Positions 16,274 through 25,576 are shown, counted from the first letter of the stretch. The stretch: DNA of 64,000 nucleotides from Streptomyces gelaticus (GCF_014649535.1 NZ_BMTF01000013.1:62001-126000); one strand, 5' to 3'. The notes: generated from the sequence alone by a model not told the origin. Numbers and translations: made by a program.

Positions 16274-17248
16274 ATGACCGCGAACAGTACGACGAACAAA
16301 GCGCCCGGCGCCTCCCGGGCGGGCGGCACCTTTGCCTGCCCGCCCCGGCGTCGCCCCCCGGCCCCGTCCGCGCGCCGCTCAGGCTGGACCCCCTGGCTCT
16401 ACCTCCTGCCCGCACTCGTCCTCCTCGGCGGGCTGCTCGTCTACCCGATCTGCCAACTCGGCCTGATCTCCTTCCTGGAGTACACCCAGGCCCAGGTCAG
16501 CGGGGGCGAACCGACCACCTTCCAGGGCCTCGGGAACTACGCGGCGCTCTTCGGCGACAGCCAGTTCCGGCAGGTACTCCTGACGACCGTGGTCTTCGCC
16601 GCCGCCTGCGTACTGGCCACCCTGCTCGTCGGCTGCGCGCTCGCCGTCCTGCTGACCCGGGTCCGGGCCCTGCCGAGGCTCGTGCTGATGCTGGCCGCGC
16701 TCGGCGCCTGGGCGACCCCGGCCATCACCGGGTCCACCGTCTGGGTGTTTCTCTTCGACCCGGACTTCGGCCCGGTCAACCGGGCGCTGGGGCTCGGCGA
16801 CTTCTCCTGGACGTACGGGCGCTACAGCGCCTTCGCGCTGGTGCTCCTGGAAGTCCTGTGGTGCTCGTTCCCGTTCGTCATGGTGACGGTGTACGCGGGC
16901 ATCCGGGCGATCCCCACCGAGGTGCTGGAGGCGGCCGCGCTGGACGGTGCCTCGCAGTGGCAGATCTGGCGGTCGGTCATGGCGCCGATGCTGCGGCCGA
17001 TCCTCGTCGTCGTCACCATCCAGTCGATCATCTGGGACTTCAAGGTCTTCACCCAGATCTACGTCATGACGAGCGGCGGCGGCATCGCCGGCCAGAACCT
17101 GGTGCTCAACGTGTACGCCTACCAGAAGGCGTTCGCGTCCTCGGAGTACGGCCTCGGCTCGGCGATCGGCGTCGTGATGCTGGTGATCCTGCTGGCCGTC
17201 ACGCTCGTCCATCTGCGCCTCGTGCAGCGCCAGGGGGAGGACCTGTGA
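16274..17248 (+). CDS. sugar ABC transporter permease (MalF/UgpA type)
   Basis: This is a 324-residue integral membrane protein. After a 40-residue basic tail come six hydrophobic helices, starting with WLYLLPALVLLGGLLVYPI. The ATPase-contact EAA loop is present as EAAALDGASQWQIWRSVMAPML. It forms half of the transport channel with the next gene's product. The ATG starts two bases after the binding-protein stop, and its stop overlaps the start of the second permease (GTGA), so all three are coupled. Confidence 0.92.
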   Translation: MTANSTTNKAPGASRAGGTFACPPRRRPPAPSARRSGWTPWLYLLPALVLLGGLLVYPICQLGLISFLEYTQAQVSGGEPTTFQGLGNYAALFGDSQFRQVLLTTVVFAAACVLATLLVGCALAVLLTRVRALPRLVLMLAALGAWATPAITGSTVWVFLFDPDFGPVNRALGLGDFSWTYGRYSAFALVLLEVLWCSFPFVMVTVYAGIRAIPTEVLEAAALDGASQWQIWRSVMAPMLRPILVVVTIQSIIWDFKVFTQIYVMTSGGGIAGQNLVLNVYAYQKAFASSEYGLGSAIGVVMLVILLAVTLVHLRLVQRQGEDL

Positions 17249-18093
17249 GCGCACGGACCATGCTGCGCATCCGCCGGCCCGGCCGGACGGCCGCCGAGGC
17301 CGCGGCCCTGCTGATCGCCGCCGCGGTCGCCTTCCCGCTCTATTGGATGGTGCTCTCCGCCCTCAAACCGGCAGGCGAGATCCAGTCCACCGAACCCCGC
17401 CCGTGGACGGCCTCGCCGTCCCTGGACTCGTTCCGCCGGGTCTTCGAACAGAACGACTTCGGGCGGTACTTCCTCAACAGCCTGCTCGTCGCCGGAACGG
17501 TCGTCGTCGCCTCCGCGCTGGTCGCCTTCCTGGCGGCGACGGCGGTGACCCGGTTCAGATTCCGCTTCCGCACCACTCTGCTGATCATGTTCCTGGTCGC
17601 GCAGATGGTGCCGGTCGAGGCGCTGACCATCCCGCTGTTCTTCCTGATGCGGGACTTCGGGCAGCTGAACACGCTCGGCTCGCTGATCCTGCCGCACCTC
17701 GCCTTCTCGCTGCCGTTCGCGATCTGGATGCTGCGCGGCTTCGTCAAGGCCGTCCCGGAGGCGCTGGAGGAGGCCGCGTACATCGACGGGGCGAGCCGCA
17801 CCCGCTTCCTGTGGCAGATCCTTTTCCCGCTGGTCCTTCCCGGCCTCGTGGCGACCAGCGTCTTCTCGTTCATCTCGACCTGGAACGACTTCCTGTTCGC
17901 GAAGTCGTTCATCATCAGCGACACCTCCCGGTCGACGCTGCCCATGGCGTTGCTGGTCTTCTTCAAACCCGATGAGAACGACTGGGGAGGGATCATGGCA
18001 GCCTCGACGGTGATGACCATTCCCGTGCTGGTCTTCTTCGTACTCGTACAGCGCCGCCTGGTCTCGGGACTCGGTGGAGCGGTAAAGGACTGA
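17245..18093 (+). CDS. sugar ABC transporter permease (MalG/UgpE type)
   Basis: This is a 282-residue integral membrane protein with six helices and the EAA loop EEAAYIDGASRTRFLWQILFPLVLPGL. The motif ISTWNDFLFAKSF near the C-terminus is typical of MalG-type permeases. It pairs with the preceding permease. The GTG start overlaps the upstream stop. The hexosaminidase gene begins five bases after its stop. Confidence 0.92.
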   Translation: MSARTMLRIRRPGRTAAEAAALLIAAAVAFPLYWMVLSALKPAGEIQSTEPRPWTASPSLDSFRRVFEQNDFGRYFLNSLLVAGTVVVASALVAFLAATAVTRFRFRFRTTLLIMFLVAQMVPVEALTIPLFFLMRDFGQLNTLGSLILPHLAFSLPFAIWMLRGFVKAVPEALEEAAYIDGASRTRFLWQILFPLVLPGLVATSVFSFISTWNDFLFAKSFIISDTSRSTLPMALLVFFKPDENDWGGIMAASTVMTIPVLVFFVLVQRRLVSGLGGAVKD

Positions 18094-18097
18094 CGCC

Positions 18098-19918
18098 ATG
18101 GACATGGACACGGACCCGACCACCGGCCTGAGCGCCACCCCGGCGACCGACCCGGCCTCCGCCCTGATTCCGGCGCCCGTGCGCGTCGGTGGTGAGGGGC
18201 GGCCCGGCTTCCGGCTCGGCCCGTCCACCACCATCACGGCGGCCCCCGGCACGGAGAACACCGAACGCTGGCTGCGTGCCAGGCTCGGCGCCGCCTACGG
18301 CCTGCCGCTCGCCCCGCGGCCGGCCGCGGGGACCGCCGGGACCGGCGAGAGCGCCGTGAACGGTGGGGAGCACGGGGACAGCGGGCAGACCGAGAGCGGT
18401 GGGCGGACCGTGAACGGTGGGCAGGCCGAGAGCGGTGGGCAGGCCGCGTATGCCGTGCCGGCCGAGAACACCATTCGGCTGGGCATCGATCCGGCGCTGG
18501 AGCCGGAGGGCTACCGGCTGAGCACCGGGACCGGCGGAAGCGTCGAGATCACCGGAGGCAGCCCTGCCGGGGTCTTCTGGGGCGCGCAGACCCTCCGTCA
18601 GCTCCTGGGCCCCGAAGCCTTCCGCCGGGCGCCCGTCGATCCCGGCGCGCGGCCCGCGATCCCCGGCGCGGACATCGAGGACAGCCCCCGCTTCGCCTGG
18701 CGCGGCATGATGCTCGACGTGGCGCGGCACTTCATGGCCAAGGACGACGTCCTGCGCTACCTCGACCTCCTCGCCGCGCACAAGCTGAACGTCTTCCACT
18801 TCCATCTCACCGACGACCAGGGCTGGCGCATCGAGATCAAGCGCTACCCGCGGCTCACCGAGATCGGCTCCTGGCGGTCCCGTACGAAGCACGGCCACCG
18901 GGCGTCCGAACTGTGGGACGAGACCCCGCACGGCGGCTACTACACGCAGGACGACATCCGCGAGATCGTCGCGTACGCCGCCGAGCGGCATATCCGTGTC
19001 GTCCCGGAGATCGACATCCCGGGCCACTCGCAGGCCGCCATCGCCGCGTACCCCGAACTGGGCAACACCGACGTCATCGACACCACCACCCTCTCCGTCT
19101 GGGACACCTGGGGCATCAACGCGAACGTACTCGCCCCCACTGACAACACCCTGCGCTTCTTCGAAGGCGTCCTCGAAGAAGTGCTCGGCCTCTTCCCCGC
19201 CGCCACCTCGCCGTTCATCCACATCGGCGGCGACGAATGCCGCAAGGACCAGTGGAAGGAGTCGCCGCTCGCCCAGACCCGGATCGACGAACTCGGCCTG
19301 GCCGACGAGGACGAACTCCAGTCCTGGATCATCCGGCACTTCGACACGTGGCTCACCGCGCGCGGACGCCGGCTGATCGGCTGGGACGAGATCCTGGAGG
19401 GCGGCCTTCCGACGGGCGCCGCCGTGTCCTCCTGGCGCGGCTACGGCGGAGGGATCGCCGCCGCGGGGGCCGGCCACGACGTCGTCATGTGCCCGGAGCA
19501 GCACGTGTACCTGGACCACCGTCAGGACGGCGGACCCGACGAGCCGATGCCCATCGGCTTCGTCCGCACCCTGGAGGACGTCTACCGCTTCGAACCCGTA
19601 CCGGCGGGCCTCTCCGAGGAAGCGGCCCGTCACATCCTGGGCACCCAGGCCAATGTCTGGACCGAGGTGATGCAGAACCGGGCCCGCGTCGACTACCAGG
19701 TCTTCCCGCGCCTCGCGGCGTTCGCGGAGGTCGCCTGGTCACCGCTGCCCGCCTCCGCCGAGCGGGACTTCGCGGACTTCGAGCGCCGAATGACCCCGCA
19801 CTACGCCCGACTTGACGCTCTCGGTGTCGACTACCGGCCCCCGGGCGGGCCGTTGCCCCGGCAGCTGCGCCCCGGCGTGCTGGGCAGGCCCATCGACGGA
19901 ACGCCCCCGAACGTGTGA
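18098..19918 (+). CDS. beta-N-acetylhexosaminidase (GH20)
   Basis: This 606-residue family 20 glycoside hydrolase has an N-terminal GH20b-like domain and then the catalytic barrel. RFAWRGMMLDVARHFMAKDD, LNVFHFHLTDDQGWRIEIKR and VPEIDIPGHSQAAIAAYPEL precede FIHIGGDECRKDQW, where Asp379-Glu380 is the catalytic pair of substrate-assisted hydrolysis. Later WDEILEGG and LGTQANVWTE line the pocket. It removes terminal GlcNAc or GalNAc. No signal peptide is visible, so it probably works in the cytoplasm on imported oligosaccharides. Residues about 80-115 are a low-complexity insert with repeated NGG and SGG units. It is the last gene of the operon and is followed by a strong terminator. Confidence 0.94.
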   Translation: MDMDTDPTTGLSATPATDPASALIPAPVRVGGEGRPGFRLGPSTTITAAPGTENTERWLRARLGAAYGLPLAPRPAAGTAGTGESAVNGGEHGDSGQTESGGRTVNGGQAESGGQAAYAVPAENTIRLGIDPALEPEGYRLSTGTGGSVEITGGSPAGVFWGAQTLRQLLGPEAFRRAPVDPGARPAIPGADIEDSPRFAWRGMMLDVARHFMAKDDVLRYLDLLAAHKLNVFHFHLTDDQGWRIEIKRYPRLTEIGSWRSRTKHGHRASELWDETPHGGYYTQDDIREIVAYAAERHIRVVPEIDIPGHSQAAIAAYPELGNTDVIDTTTLSVWDTWGINANVLAPTDNTLRFFEGVLEEVLGLFPAATSPFIHIGGDECRKDQWKESPLAQTRIDELGLADEDELQSWIIRHFDTWLTARGRRLIGWDEILEGGLPTGAAVSSWRGYGGGIAAAGAGHDVVMCPEQHVYLDHRQDGGPDEPMPIGFVRTLEDVYRFEPVPAGLSEEAARHILGTQANVWTEVMQNRARVDYQVFPRLAAFAEVAWSPLPASAERDFADFERRMTPHYARLDALGVDYRPPGGPLPRQLRPGVLGRPIDGTPPNV

Positions 19919-19937
19919 CCCCGACCGCACCCGGACT

Positions 19938-19982
19938 CCGGCCGGCGCGCTCCGAAACGGGCGGGCCGGCCGGCGGTTTTTT
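19938..19982 (+). terminator. terminator of the amino-sugar operon
   Basis: CCGGCCGGC (19938-19946) pairs with GCCGGCCGG (19965-19973), followed by CGG and six Ts. It lies 20 bases after the hexosaminidase stop. Confidence 0.9.
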
Positions 19983-20314
19983 GTCCGGAACTCGCCCTGT
20001 GGCAACGGCCCCCGCACCGGGGCTCCACGACGGGGCATCACGGCGGGGCTCCGCAACCGGCCTCGCGCCGGAGTGCTGCTGAGGAACAATCGGCAGCAGG
20101 ACAGGGCGAAGATTCGCAATTCGCACTCGGCGCCGAAGCGGGTCGAAGCGGCCCGAAACGGGAACATTCCCCTGATCAGTGATGGATGCGCCCTTCGTGG
20201 ACCCTCGCGTCGGTCCGATCCGAAGATGTGCCAGAGTTGCCACGTCCAGGCTTTGAGCACGTACCGTACGGCGAAACAGCCGGACAGCCGGGACACCGGG
20301 AAGGGGCAGCTGGG
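19983..20314 (+). other. intergenic region before the hydroxylase operon
   Basis: This stretch of 332 bases has no convincing gene. Its composition is less GC-rich around 20080-20180 (AACAATCGGCAGCAGGACAG region), where the promoter of the downstream three-gene operon is likely to lie. GGGAAGGGG at 20298-20306 is the ribosome-binding site for the next gene. No clear operator is seen. Confidence 0.4.
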
Positions 20315-21211
20315 TTGACCACGCACGCACCGCAGGCGACGCAGTCCGTGACGTTGCCGGCCTCGCTCGACGAGGCCGTGGCGGCACTCGGCGCCATGCC
20401 CGCCGCCGTTCCTGTGGCAGGCGGCACAGACCTGATGTCGGCCGTCAACAAGGGGTTGCTGCGCCCCTCGGGTCTGGTCGGCCTCGGCCGGATCAGCGAG
20501 CTGCGCGGCTGGCACTACCAGGACGGCCACGCCCTGCTCGGCGCCGGACTCACCCATGCGCGCATGGGCCGGCCCGACTTCGCCGCCCTCATCCCCGCCC
20601 TGGCCGCGTCGGCACGCGCCGCGGGCCCGCCCCAGATCCGCAACGCCGGAACGCTCGGCGGCAACATCGCCACCGCGGCCCCGACCGGCGACGCCCTGCC
20701 GGTGCTCGCCGCGCTGGAGGCCGAGCTGGTCGTCGCCGGGCCGGGCGGCGCCCGCCGCGAGATCCCGGTCTCGCACCTGCTGGCCGGCCGCGCCATGCTC
20801 GAACCCGCCGAGCTCATCGGCTTCGTCCGGGTGCCCCTGCTGCACGCCCCCCAGGTCTTCCTGAAGGCCACTGGCCGCACCGGCCCCGGCCGCGCCACCG
20901 CGTCCGTGGCGATCGTCCTCGACCCGGCCCGGCGCGGGGTGCGCTGCGCGGTCGGCGCCATCGCGCCGATGCCGCTGCGGCCGCTGGAGGCCGAGCGCTG
21001 GATCGCCTCACTGATCGACTGGGACGGTGAACGGGGCCTGGCCCCCGACGCGCTGACCGCCTTCGGCGAGTACGTCGCCGCGGCCTGCATCCCGGACCAG
21101 GAACCGCCCGCCGACGGGGGAGAGGCGCCACCGCTGCCCCCCGCCGTACTGCACCTGCGGCGGACCGTCGCCGCGCTGGCCCGACGCGCGCTGGGGAGGG
21201 CACTGTCGTGA
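20315..21211 (+). CDS. FAD-binding subunit of a xanthine dehydrogenase-family enzyme
   Basis: This 298-residue protein matches the medium (CoxM/XdhB-like) subunit. AVPVAGGTDLMSAVNKGL is the FAD-binding GGT loop, and AAGPPQIRNAGTLGGNIATAAPTGDALPVLAAL holds the second FAD motif (RNxGTxGGN). It passes electrons from the 2Fe-2S subunit to an acceptor. I chose the TTG at 20315 because AAGGGG lies nine bases upstream and the family begins near there; an ATG at 20186 would add 43 unrelated residues. Its stop overlaps the GTG start of the 2Fe-2S subunit. Confidence 0.88.
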   Translation: MTTHAPQATQSVTLPASLDEAVAALGAMPAAVPVAGGTDLMSAVNKGLLRPSGLVGLGRISELRGWHYQDGHALLGAGLTHARMGRPDFAALIPALAASARAAGPPQIRNAGTLGGNIATAAPTGDALPVLAALEAELVVAGPGGARREIPVSHLLAGRAMLEPAELIGFVRVPLLHAPQVFLKATGRTGPGRATASVAIVLDPARRGVRCAVGAIAPMPLRPLEAERWIASLIDWDGERGLAPDALTAFGEYVAAACIPDQEPPADGGEAPPLPPAVLHLRRTVAALARRALGRALS

Positions 21212-23199
21212 GCAACGAGGACCGCAACGATCAGTACGGGCAGCAGGAGCACCTGCAGCACGGGGGCTGGCAGCCGACGCCGCAGGGCAGCGAGTACGAC
21301 GCCGATGCCACGGCCTTCGTCCACCTGCCGCCGGAGGACCTGGCGAACATCCCGCTGGCCGCGCCCGGTCACGGCTACGTACCGCCGATGATCCTGCCGC
21401 TGACGCCCGCGGCCGGGCTCGACCCGTCGGCCACGGGCAGCTGGGTCGTACAGACGCAGAACCCGCAGGAGCACGGTCCCGGCGCCGAGCAGTCGGCACC
21501 CGGGGCGGTGCACTGGCCGGACCCGAACCAGCAGCAGGGCCCGTACGACTACGGGTACCAGTACCCGCAGGCCCCTGACACCTCCCAGGTCCCGCAGGTC
21601 CCGCAGCTCCCCCACGACGCGTACTCGCAGGAGCAGTACGGAGAGACGCAGGGGACGGCCACGGGCCAGTGGAACTTCACCGAGTCCACGGAGTTCGGCA
21701 TCCACACCGGCCAGGCCGGCCACGTGGATCAGGGCGACCACGCGGGTCAGACCGGCCACGTCGAGCACGGGGGGCCGACCGGCCACGTCGAGAACGCGGA
21801 GCCGACCGGCCACGTCGACCATGCGAGTCATGCCGGCCACGGTGGCCACACGGGGCAGTGGACGATCCCGGTCGCCGACGGTGATCTCCCGGAGGAGTCC
21901 GGCGAATTCGCCGCCTCGGCCCTGGCCGCCCAGTGGTACGGGGACCGGACCCCGCCGGCCACGCTGCCGGGCGGTGCGCCCGCACCGTGGGCGACGCAGC
22001 AGCAGACCCCCGAGCCGGAGCCCATCCCTGAGCCCGCGCCCGCTCCCGAACCCACTCCCGATCCCGAGGCACTGGCCCCTGAGGAGGCACTGGCCCCCGA
22101 GGTGGCTCCGGCACCCACGGAGGTACCGGCACCCGAGGTGGCACTGGCACCCGCGGAGGTACCGGCACCCGAGGTGGCTCCGGCCCCCGCTGAGGCACCG
22201 GAGACGGTCTCCGACCACGCTTCGGCTTCGGACGAGGCCCCCTCCGACTCCGAGCGTCCGACGGAGGCCGTGCCCGAGCAGCACTCGGCGGGCCGGCCAC
22301 CGGAGCCGACCGCCGACGCCCCGCAGCCCGTGGTCGCCCACGACGCCGCACCGGACCCGTCGGCCGACACAGCACCGTCCGAAGCGCAGACCCCCGACGC
22401 CGAGTCTCCCGATTCCGAGCCGCTCGACGCCCTCCAACCGGCCGCCGACGCCCAACCGGCCGCCGACGCCCAGCCGACCACCGAGCTTCAGCCGGCCGCC
22501 GACGCCCAACCGGCCGCCGACGCCCAGCCGACCACCGAGCTTCAGCCGGCCGTCGACCCCCGGCCGGCCGTCGACCCCCAGCCGCTCGGCGTCCCGAACG
22601 AGCATCCCGCTGCCTCCTACGTCCTGCGTGTGAACGGCGCCGACCGCCCCGTCACCGACGCCTGGATCGGAGAGTCGCTCCTCTACGTGCTCCGTGAGCG
22701 CCTCGGCCTGGCCGGTGCCAAGGACGGCTGCTCGCAGGGCGAGTGCGGCGCGTGCAGCGTCCAGGTGGACGGCCGGCTGGTCGCCTCCTGCCTGGTCCCC
22801 GCGGCGACCGCGGCCGGCAGCGAGGTGCGTACGGTCGAGGGCCTCGCCGTGGACGGCGAGCCGTCCGACGTGCAGCGCGCCCTCGCCAAGTGCGGCGCCG
22901 TCCAGTGCGGCTTCTGCATTCCCGGTATGGCCATGACCGTCCACGACCTGCTGGAGGGCAACCACGCCCCCAGCGAGCTGGAGGCGCGCCAGGCGCTCTG
23001 CGGAAATCTCTGCCGCTGTTCCGGCTATCGCGGTGTCCTCGACGCCGTCAACGAGGTCATCGCAGGCCGCGAGGCCACCATCGACCCAGCCTCGTCGGAC
23101 TCCACGTCCCCGGAGCCCGACGAGGTCCGCATCCCGCACCAGGCGGCCCCCGGGGCCGGTGGCGTCCAGTCGCACCCGCAGGACGGAGGCATGGCGTGA
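21208..23199 (+). CDS. 2Fe-2S subunit of a xanthine dehydrogenase-family enzyme with a giant disordered N-terminus
   Basis: Of 663 residues only about the last 190 are the normal small subunit. The ferredoxin-type cluster is DGCSQGECGACSVQVDGRL plus a later Cys (near residue 510), and the second cluster is QCGFCIPGM with CRCSGYRG (about 570-610). Residues 1 to about 465 are predicted to be disordered. They contain a Gln/Tyr/Pro-rich part, then His-Gly repeats (TGHVEHGGPTGHVENAEP), then Pro-Glu-Ala-Val repeats (EVPAPEVAPAPAEAPE), then an exact 18-residue duplication (AADAQPAADAQPTTELQP). Both clusters look intact. The start and stop overlap the neighbouring genes, so the three are made together. 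Confidence 0.88.
   Translation: MSNEDRNDQYGQQEHLQHGGWQPTPQGSEYDADATAFVHLPPEDLANIPLAAPGHGYVPPMILPLTPAAGLDPSATGSWVVQTQNPQEHGPGAEQSAPGAVHWPDPNQQQGPYDYGYQYPQAPDTSQVPQVPQLPHDAYSQEQYGETQGTATGQWNFTESTEFGIHTGQAGHVDQGDHAGQTGHVEHGGPTGHVENAEPTGHVDHASHAGHGGHTGQWTIPVADGDLPEESGEFAASALAAQWYGDRTPPATLPGGAPAPWATQQQTPEPEPIPEPAPAPEPTPDPEALAPEEALAPEVAPAPTEVPAPEVALAPAEVPAPEVAPAPAEAPETVSDHASASDEAPSDSERPTEAVPEQHSAGRPPEPTADAPQPVVAHDAAPDPSADTAPSEAQTPDAESPDSEPLDALQPAADAQPAADAQPTTELQPAADAQPAADAQPTTELQPAVDPRPAVDPQPLGVPNEHPAASYVLRVNGADRPVTDAWIGESLLYVLRERLGLAGAKDGCSQGECGACSVQVDGRLVASCLVPAATAAGSEVRTVEGLAVDGEPSDVQRALAKCGAVQCGFCIPGMAMTVHDLLEGNHAPSELEARQALCGNLCRCSGYRGVLDAVNEVIAGREATIDPASSDSTSPEPDEVRIPHQAAPGAGGVQSHPQDGGMA
22441..22548 (+). 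repeat. 54-bp perfect tandem duplication inside the 2Fe-2S subunit gene
   Basis: Bases 22441-22494 and 22495-22548 are identical, encoding AADAQPAADAQPTTELQP twice. A degenerate third part (AVDPRPAVDPQP) follows. It lies in the disordered segment just before the folded ferredoxin domain and keeps the frame. Confidence 0.92.
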
Positions 23200-25532
23200 G
23201 CAACGACGCAGCCACCGCTGCCAACGCGACCAGCACAAGGATCACCACTCCGGTGACGGAGGGCCCCGACACCGAGCCGCCCGCACTCGGCCTCGGCGTC
23301 TCGCTGCCGCCAGCCGATGTGCGCGCCAAGACCGAGGGCACCTTCCCGTACGCCGCCGACCTCTGGGCCGAGGGCCTGCTCTGGGCGGCCGTCCTCCGCT
23401 CCCCGCATCCGCACGCCCGCATCCTGTCCATCGACACCTCGGCCGCCGCCGAGATGGCAGGCGTACGGGCCGTCATCACGCACGAGGACATCCCCGGGGA
23501 GGGCGCGTACGGCCGCAGGGTCGTCGACCGCCCGGTCTTCGCGTCCGACCTGGTCCGCCACCACGGCGAGCCGATCGCCGCGGTCGCCGCCGACCACCCC
23601 GACACCGCCAGGCTCGCCGCCGCGGCCATCGCCGTCGAGTACGAGGTCCTCGAACCGGTCACCGACCCGGAGAAGGCGTTCGCCGCCGAACCGCTCCACC
23701 CCGACGGCAATCTGATCCGCCACATCCCGCTGCGCTACGGGGACCCGGACGCCACCGGCGAGGTCGTCGTCGAGGGCCTGTACCGCATCGGCCGCCAGGA
23801 CCCGGCCCCGATCGGCGCCGAGGCCGGACTCGCCGTGCCCCGCCCCGACGGCGGGGTGGAGATCTACACCGCATCCACCGACCCGCACACCGACCGCGAT
23901 CTCGCCGCCGCCTGCTTCGGCCTCGAACCGGAACGGGTGAAGGTCGTCGTCACGGGCGTCCCCGGTGCGACCGGCGACCGCGAGGACCCCGGCTTCCAGC
24001 TCCCGCTCGGCCTGCTCGCCCTGCGCACCGGCTGTCCGGTCAAGCTGACCGCCACCCGCGAGGAGTCCTTTCTCGGCCACTCCCACCGACACCCGACACT
24101 GCTGCGCTACCGCCACCACGCGGACGCCGACGGGCGGCTGGTGAAGGTCGAGGCGCAGATCCTGCTCGACGCGGGCGCGTACGCCGACTCCTCGTCCGAG
24201 TCGCTGGCCGCGGCGGTGGCGTTCGCCTGCGGACCGTACGTCGTCCCGCACGCGTTCATCGAGGGCTGGGCCGTCCGCACCAACAACCCGCCGTCGGGCC
24301 ATGTGCGCGGCGAGGGCGCGATGCAGGTCTGCGCGGCGTACGAGGGCCAGATGGACAAGCTGGCTGCCAAGCTCGGCATCGACCCGGCCGAACTGCGCCT
24401 GCGCAACGCCCTGTCCACCGGCGACATCCTGCCCACCGGCCAGACGGTCACCTGCCCCGCGCCCGTCTCCGAACTCCTCACCTCCGTACGGGACTTCCCC
24501 CTCCCCGCTCTCCCCAAGGACGCCCCGGAGGACGACTGGCTGCTCCCCGGCGGCCCCGAGGGCGCGGGCGAGCCCGGTGCGGTGCGCCGAGGGGTCGGCT
24601 ACGCGCTCGGCATGGTCCACATGCTCGGCGCGGAGGGTGCCGACGAGGTCTCCACGGCGACGGTCAGGGTCCACGACGGCATCGCCACGGTCATCTGCGC
24701 GGCGGTCGAAACGGGCCAGGGTTTCTCGACCCTCGCCCGCCAGGTCGTCCAGGAGACCCTGGGCATCGAAGAGGTCCACGTGGCGTCCGTCGACACCGAC
24801 CAGCCCCCGGCCGGTCCGGCGACGCACGGCCGCCACACCTGGGTGTCGGCCGGAGCGGTGGAGCGCGCCGCCAGAATGGTCCGCACCCAGCTCCTCCAGC
24901 CCCTGGCCCACAAGTTCGGCATGTCCACGGAGCTGCTGCAGATCGCCGACGGCAAGATCACCTCGTACGACGGTGTGCTGTCCACGACGGTCACGGAAGC
25001 GATGGACGGCAAGGAACTCTGGGCCACGGCCCAGTGCCGCCCCCACCCGACCGAACCCCTCGACGAATCCGGCCAGGGCGACGCCTTCGTCGGCCTCGCC
25101 TTCTGCGCGATCCGCGCGGTGGTGGACGTCGACATCGAACTCGGCTCCGTCCGGGTCGTGGAGATGGCGATCGCCCAGGACGTCGGCCGGGTCCTCAACC
25201 CGTCCCAGCTGGCGACGCGCATCGAGGCCGGCGTCACCCAGGGCATCGGCGCCGCCCTCACCGAGAACCTCCGCAGCGCCCGCGGCCTGATCCGCCACCC
25301 CGACCTCACCGGCTACGCGCTCCCGACCGCCCTGGACGCGCCCGAAATTCGCATCGTCAAACTCATCGAGGAACGCGACGTGGTGGCCCCCTTCGGCGCC
25401 AAGCCCGCCTCCGCGGTCCCCGTGGTGACGTCCCCGGCAGCAGTGGCCGCAGCAGTACGCGCGGCCACCGGCCGCCCGATAAACCGCCTCCCCATCAGAC
25501 CCCAGGCGGCGGTGGCGTCCCCCAACTCCTGA
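23196..25532 (+). CDS. molybdopterin-binding-type large subunit, xanthine dehydrogenase family, with divergent active site
   Basis: This 778-residue protein follows the large-subunit plan: an N-terminal domain (about 20-150) with VRAKTEGTFPYAADLWAEGLLWAAVLRSPHPHARI, then the long Moco-binding domain. Several signature positions are changed. The usual GGGFGGKE loop reads GVPGATGDREDPGF. The C-terminal loop that normally carries the catalytic glutamate (KGVGE) reads VAPFGAKPASAVPVV, without it. Other parts are well kept, such as RGEGAMQVCAAYEGQMDKLA and AVETGQGFSTLARQV. It may therefore be a purine-hydroxylase relative with altered chemistry or a non-catalytic role. GTG at 23196 overlaps the upstream stop. 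Confidence 0.88.
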   Translation: MSNDAATAANATSTRITTPVTEGPDTEPPALGLGVSLPPADVRAKTEGTFPYAADLWAEGLLWAAVLRSPHPHARILSIDTSAAAEMAGVRAVITHEDIPGEGAYGRRVVDRPVFASDLVRHHGEPIAAVAADHPDTARLAAAAIAVEYEVLEPVTDPEKAFAAEPLHPDGNLIRHIPLRYGDPDATGEVVVEGLYRIGRQDPAPIGAEAGLAVPRPDGGVEIYTASTDPHTDRDLAAACFGLEPERVKVVVTGVPGATGDREDPGFQLPLGLLALRTGCPVKLTATREESFLGHSHRHPTLLRYRHHADADGRLVKVEAQILLDAGAYADSSSESLAAAVAFACGPYVVPHAFIEGWAVRTNNPPSGHVRGEGAMQVCAAYEGQMDKLAAKLGIDPAELRLRNALSTGDILPTGQTVTCPAPVSELLTSVRDFPLPALPKDAPEDDWLLPGGPEGAGEPGAVRRGVGYALGMVHMLGAEGADEVSTATVRVHDGIATVICAAVETGQGFSTLARQVVQETLGIEEVHVASVDTDQPPAGPATHGRHTWVSAGAVERAARMVRTQLLQPLAHKFGMSTELLQIADGKITSYDGVLSTTVTEAMDGKELWATAQCRPHPTEPLDESGQGDAFVGLAFCAIRAVVDVDIELGSVRVVEMAIAQDVGRVLNPSQLATRIEAGVTQGIGAALTENLRSARGLIRHPDLTGYALPTALDAPEIRIVKLIEERDVVAPFGAKPASAVPVVTSPAAVAAAVRAATGRPINRLPIRPQAAVASPNS

Positions 25533-25552
25533 GCCCTGCACGAATGGCGCGA

Positions 25553-25576
25553 TCCGGGTTGCAGATGCAACCCGGA
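25553..25576 (+). terminator. hairpin after the hydroxylase operon
   Basis: TCCGGGTTGC (25553-25562) pairs perfectly with GCAACCCGGA (25567-25576) around AGAT. It lies 20 bases after the operon stop and has no T-run, as is common in Streptomyces. It marks the left edge of the type VII-linked island. Confidence 0.65.

Noticed and set aside
23196..25532. Pseudogene call for the molybdenum large subunit
   Set aside because: The frame is intact over 778 codons and coupled to intact neighbours, and the altered motifs lie within otherwise conserved sequence. Divergence fits better than decay.
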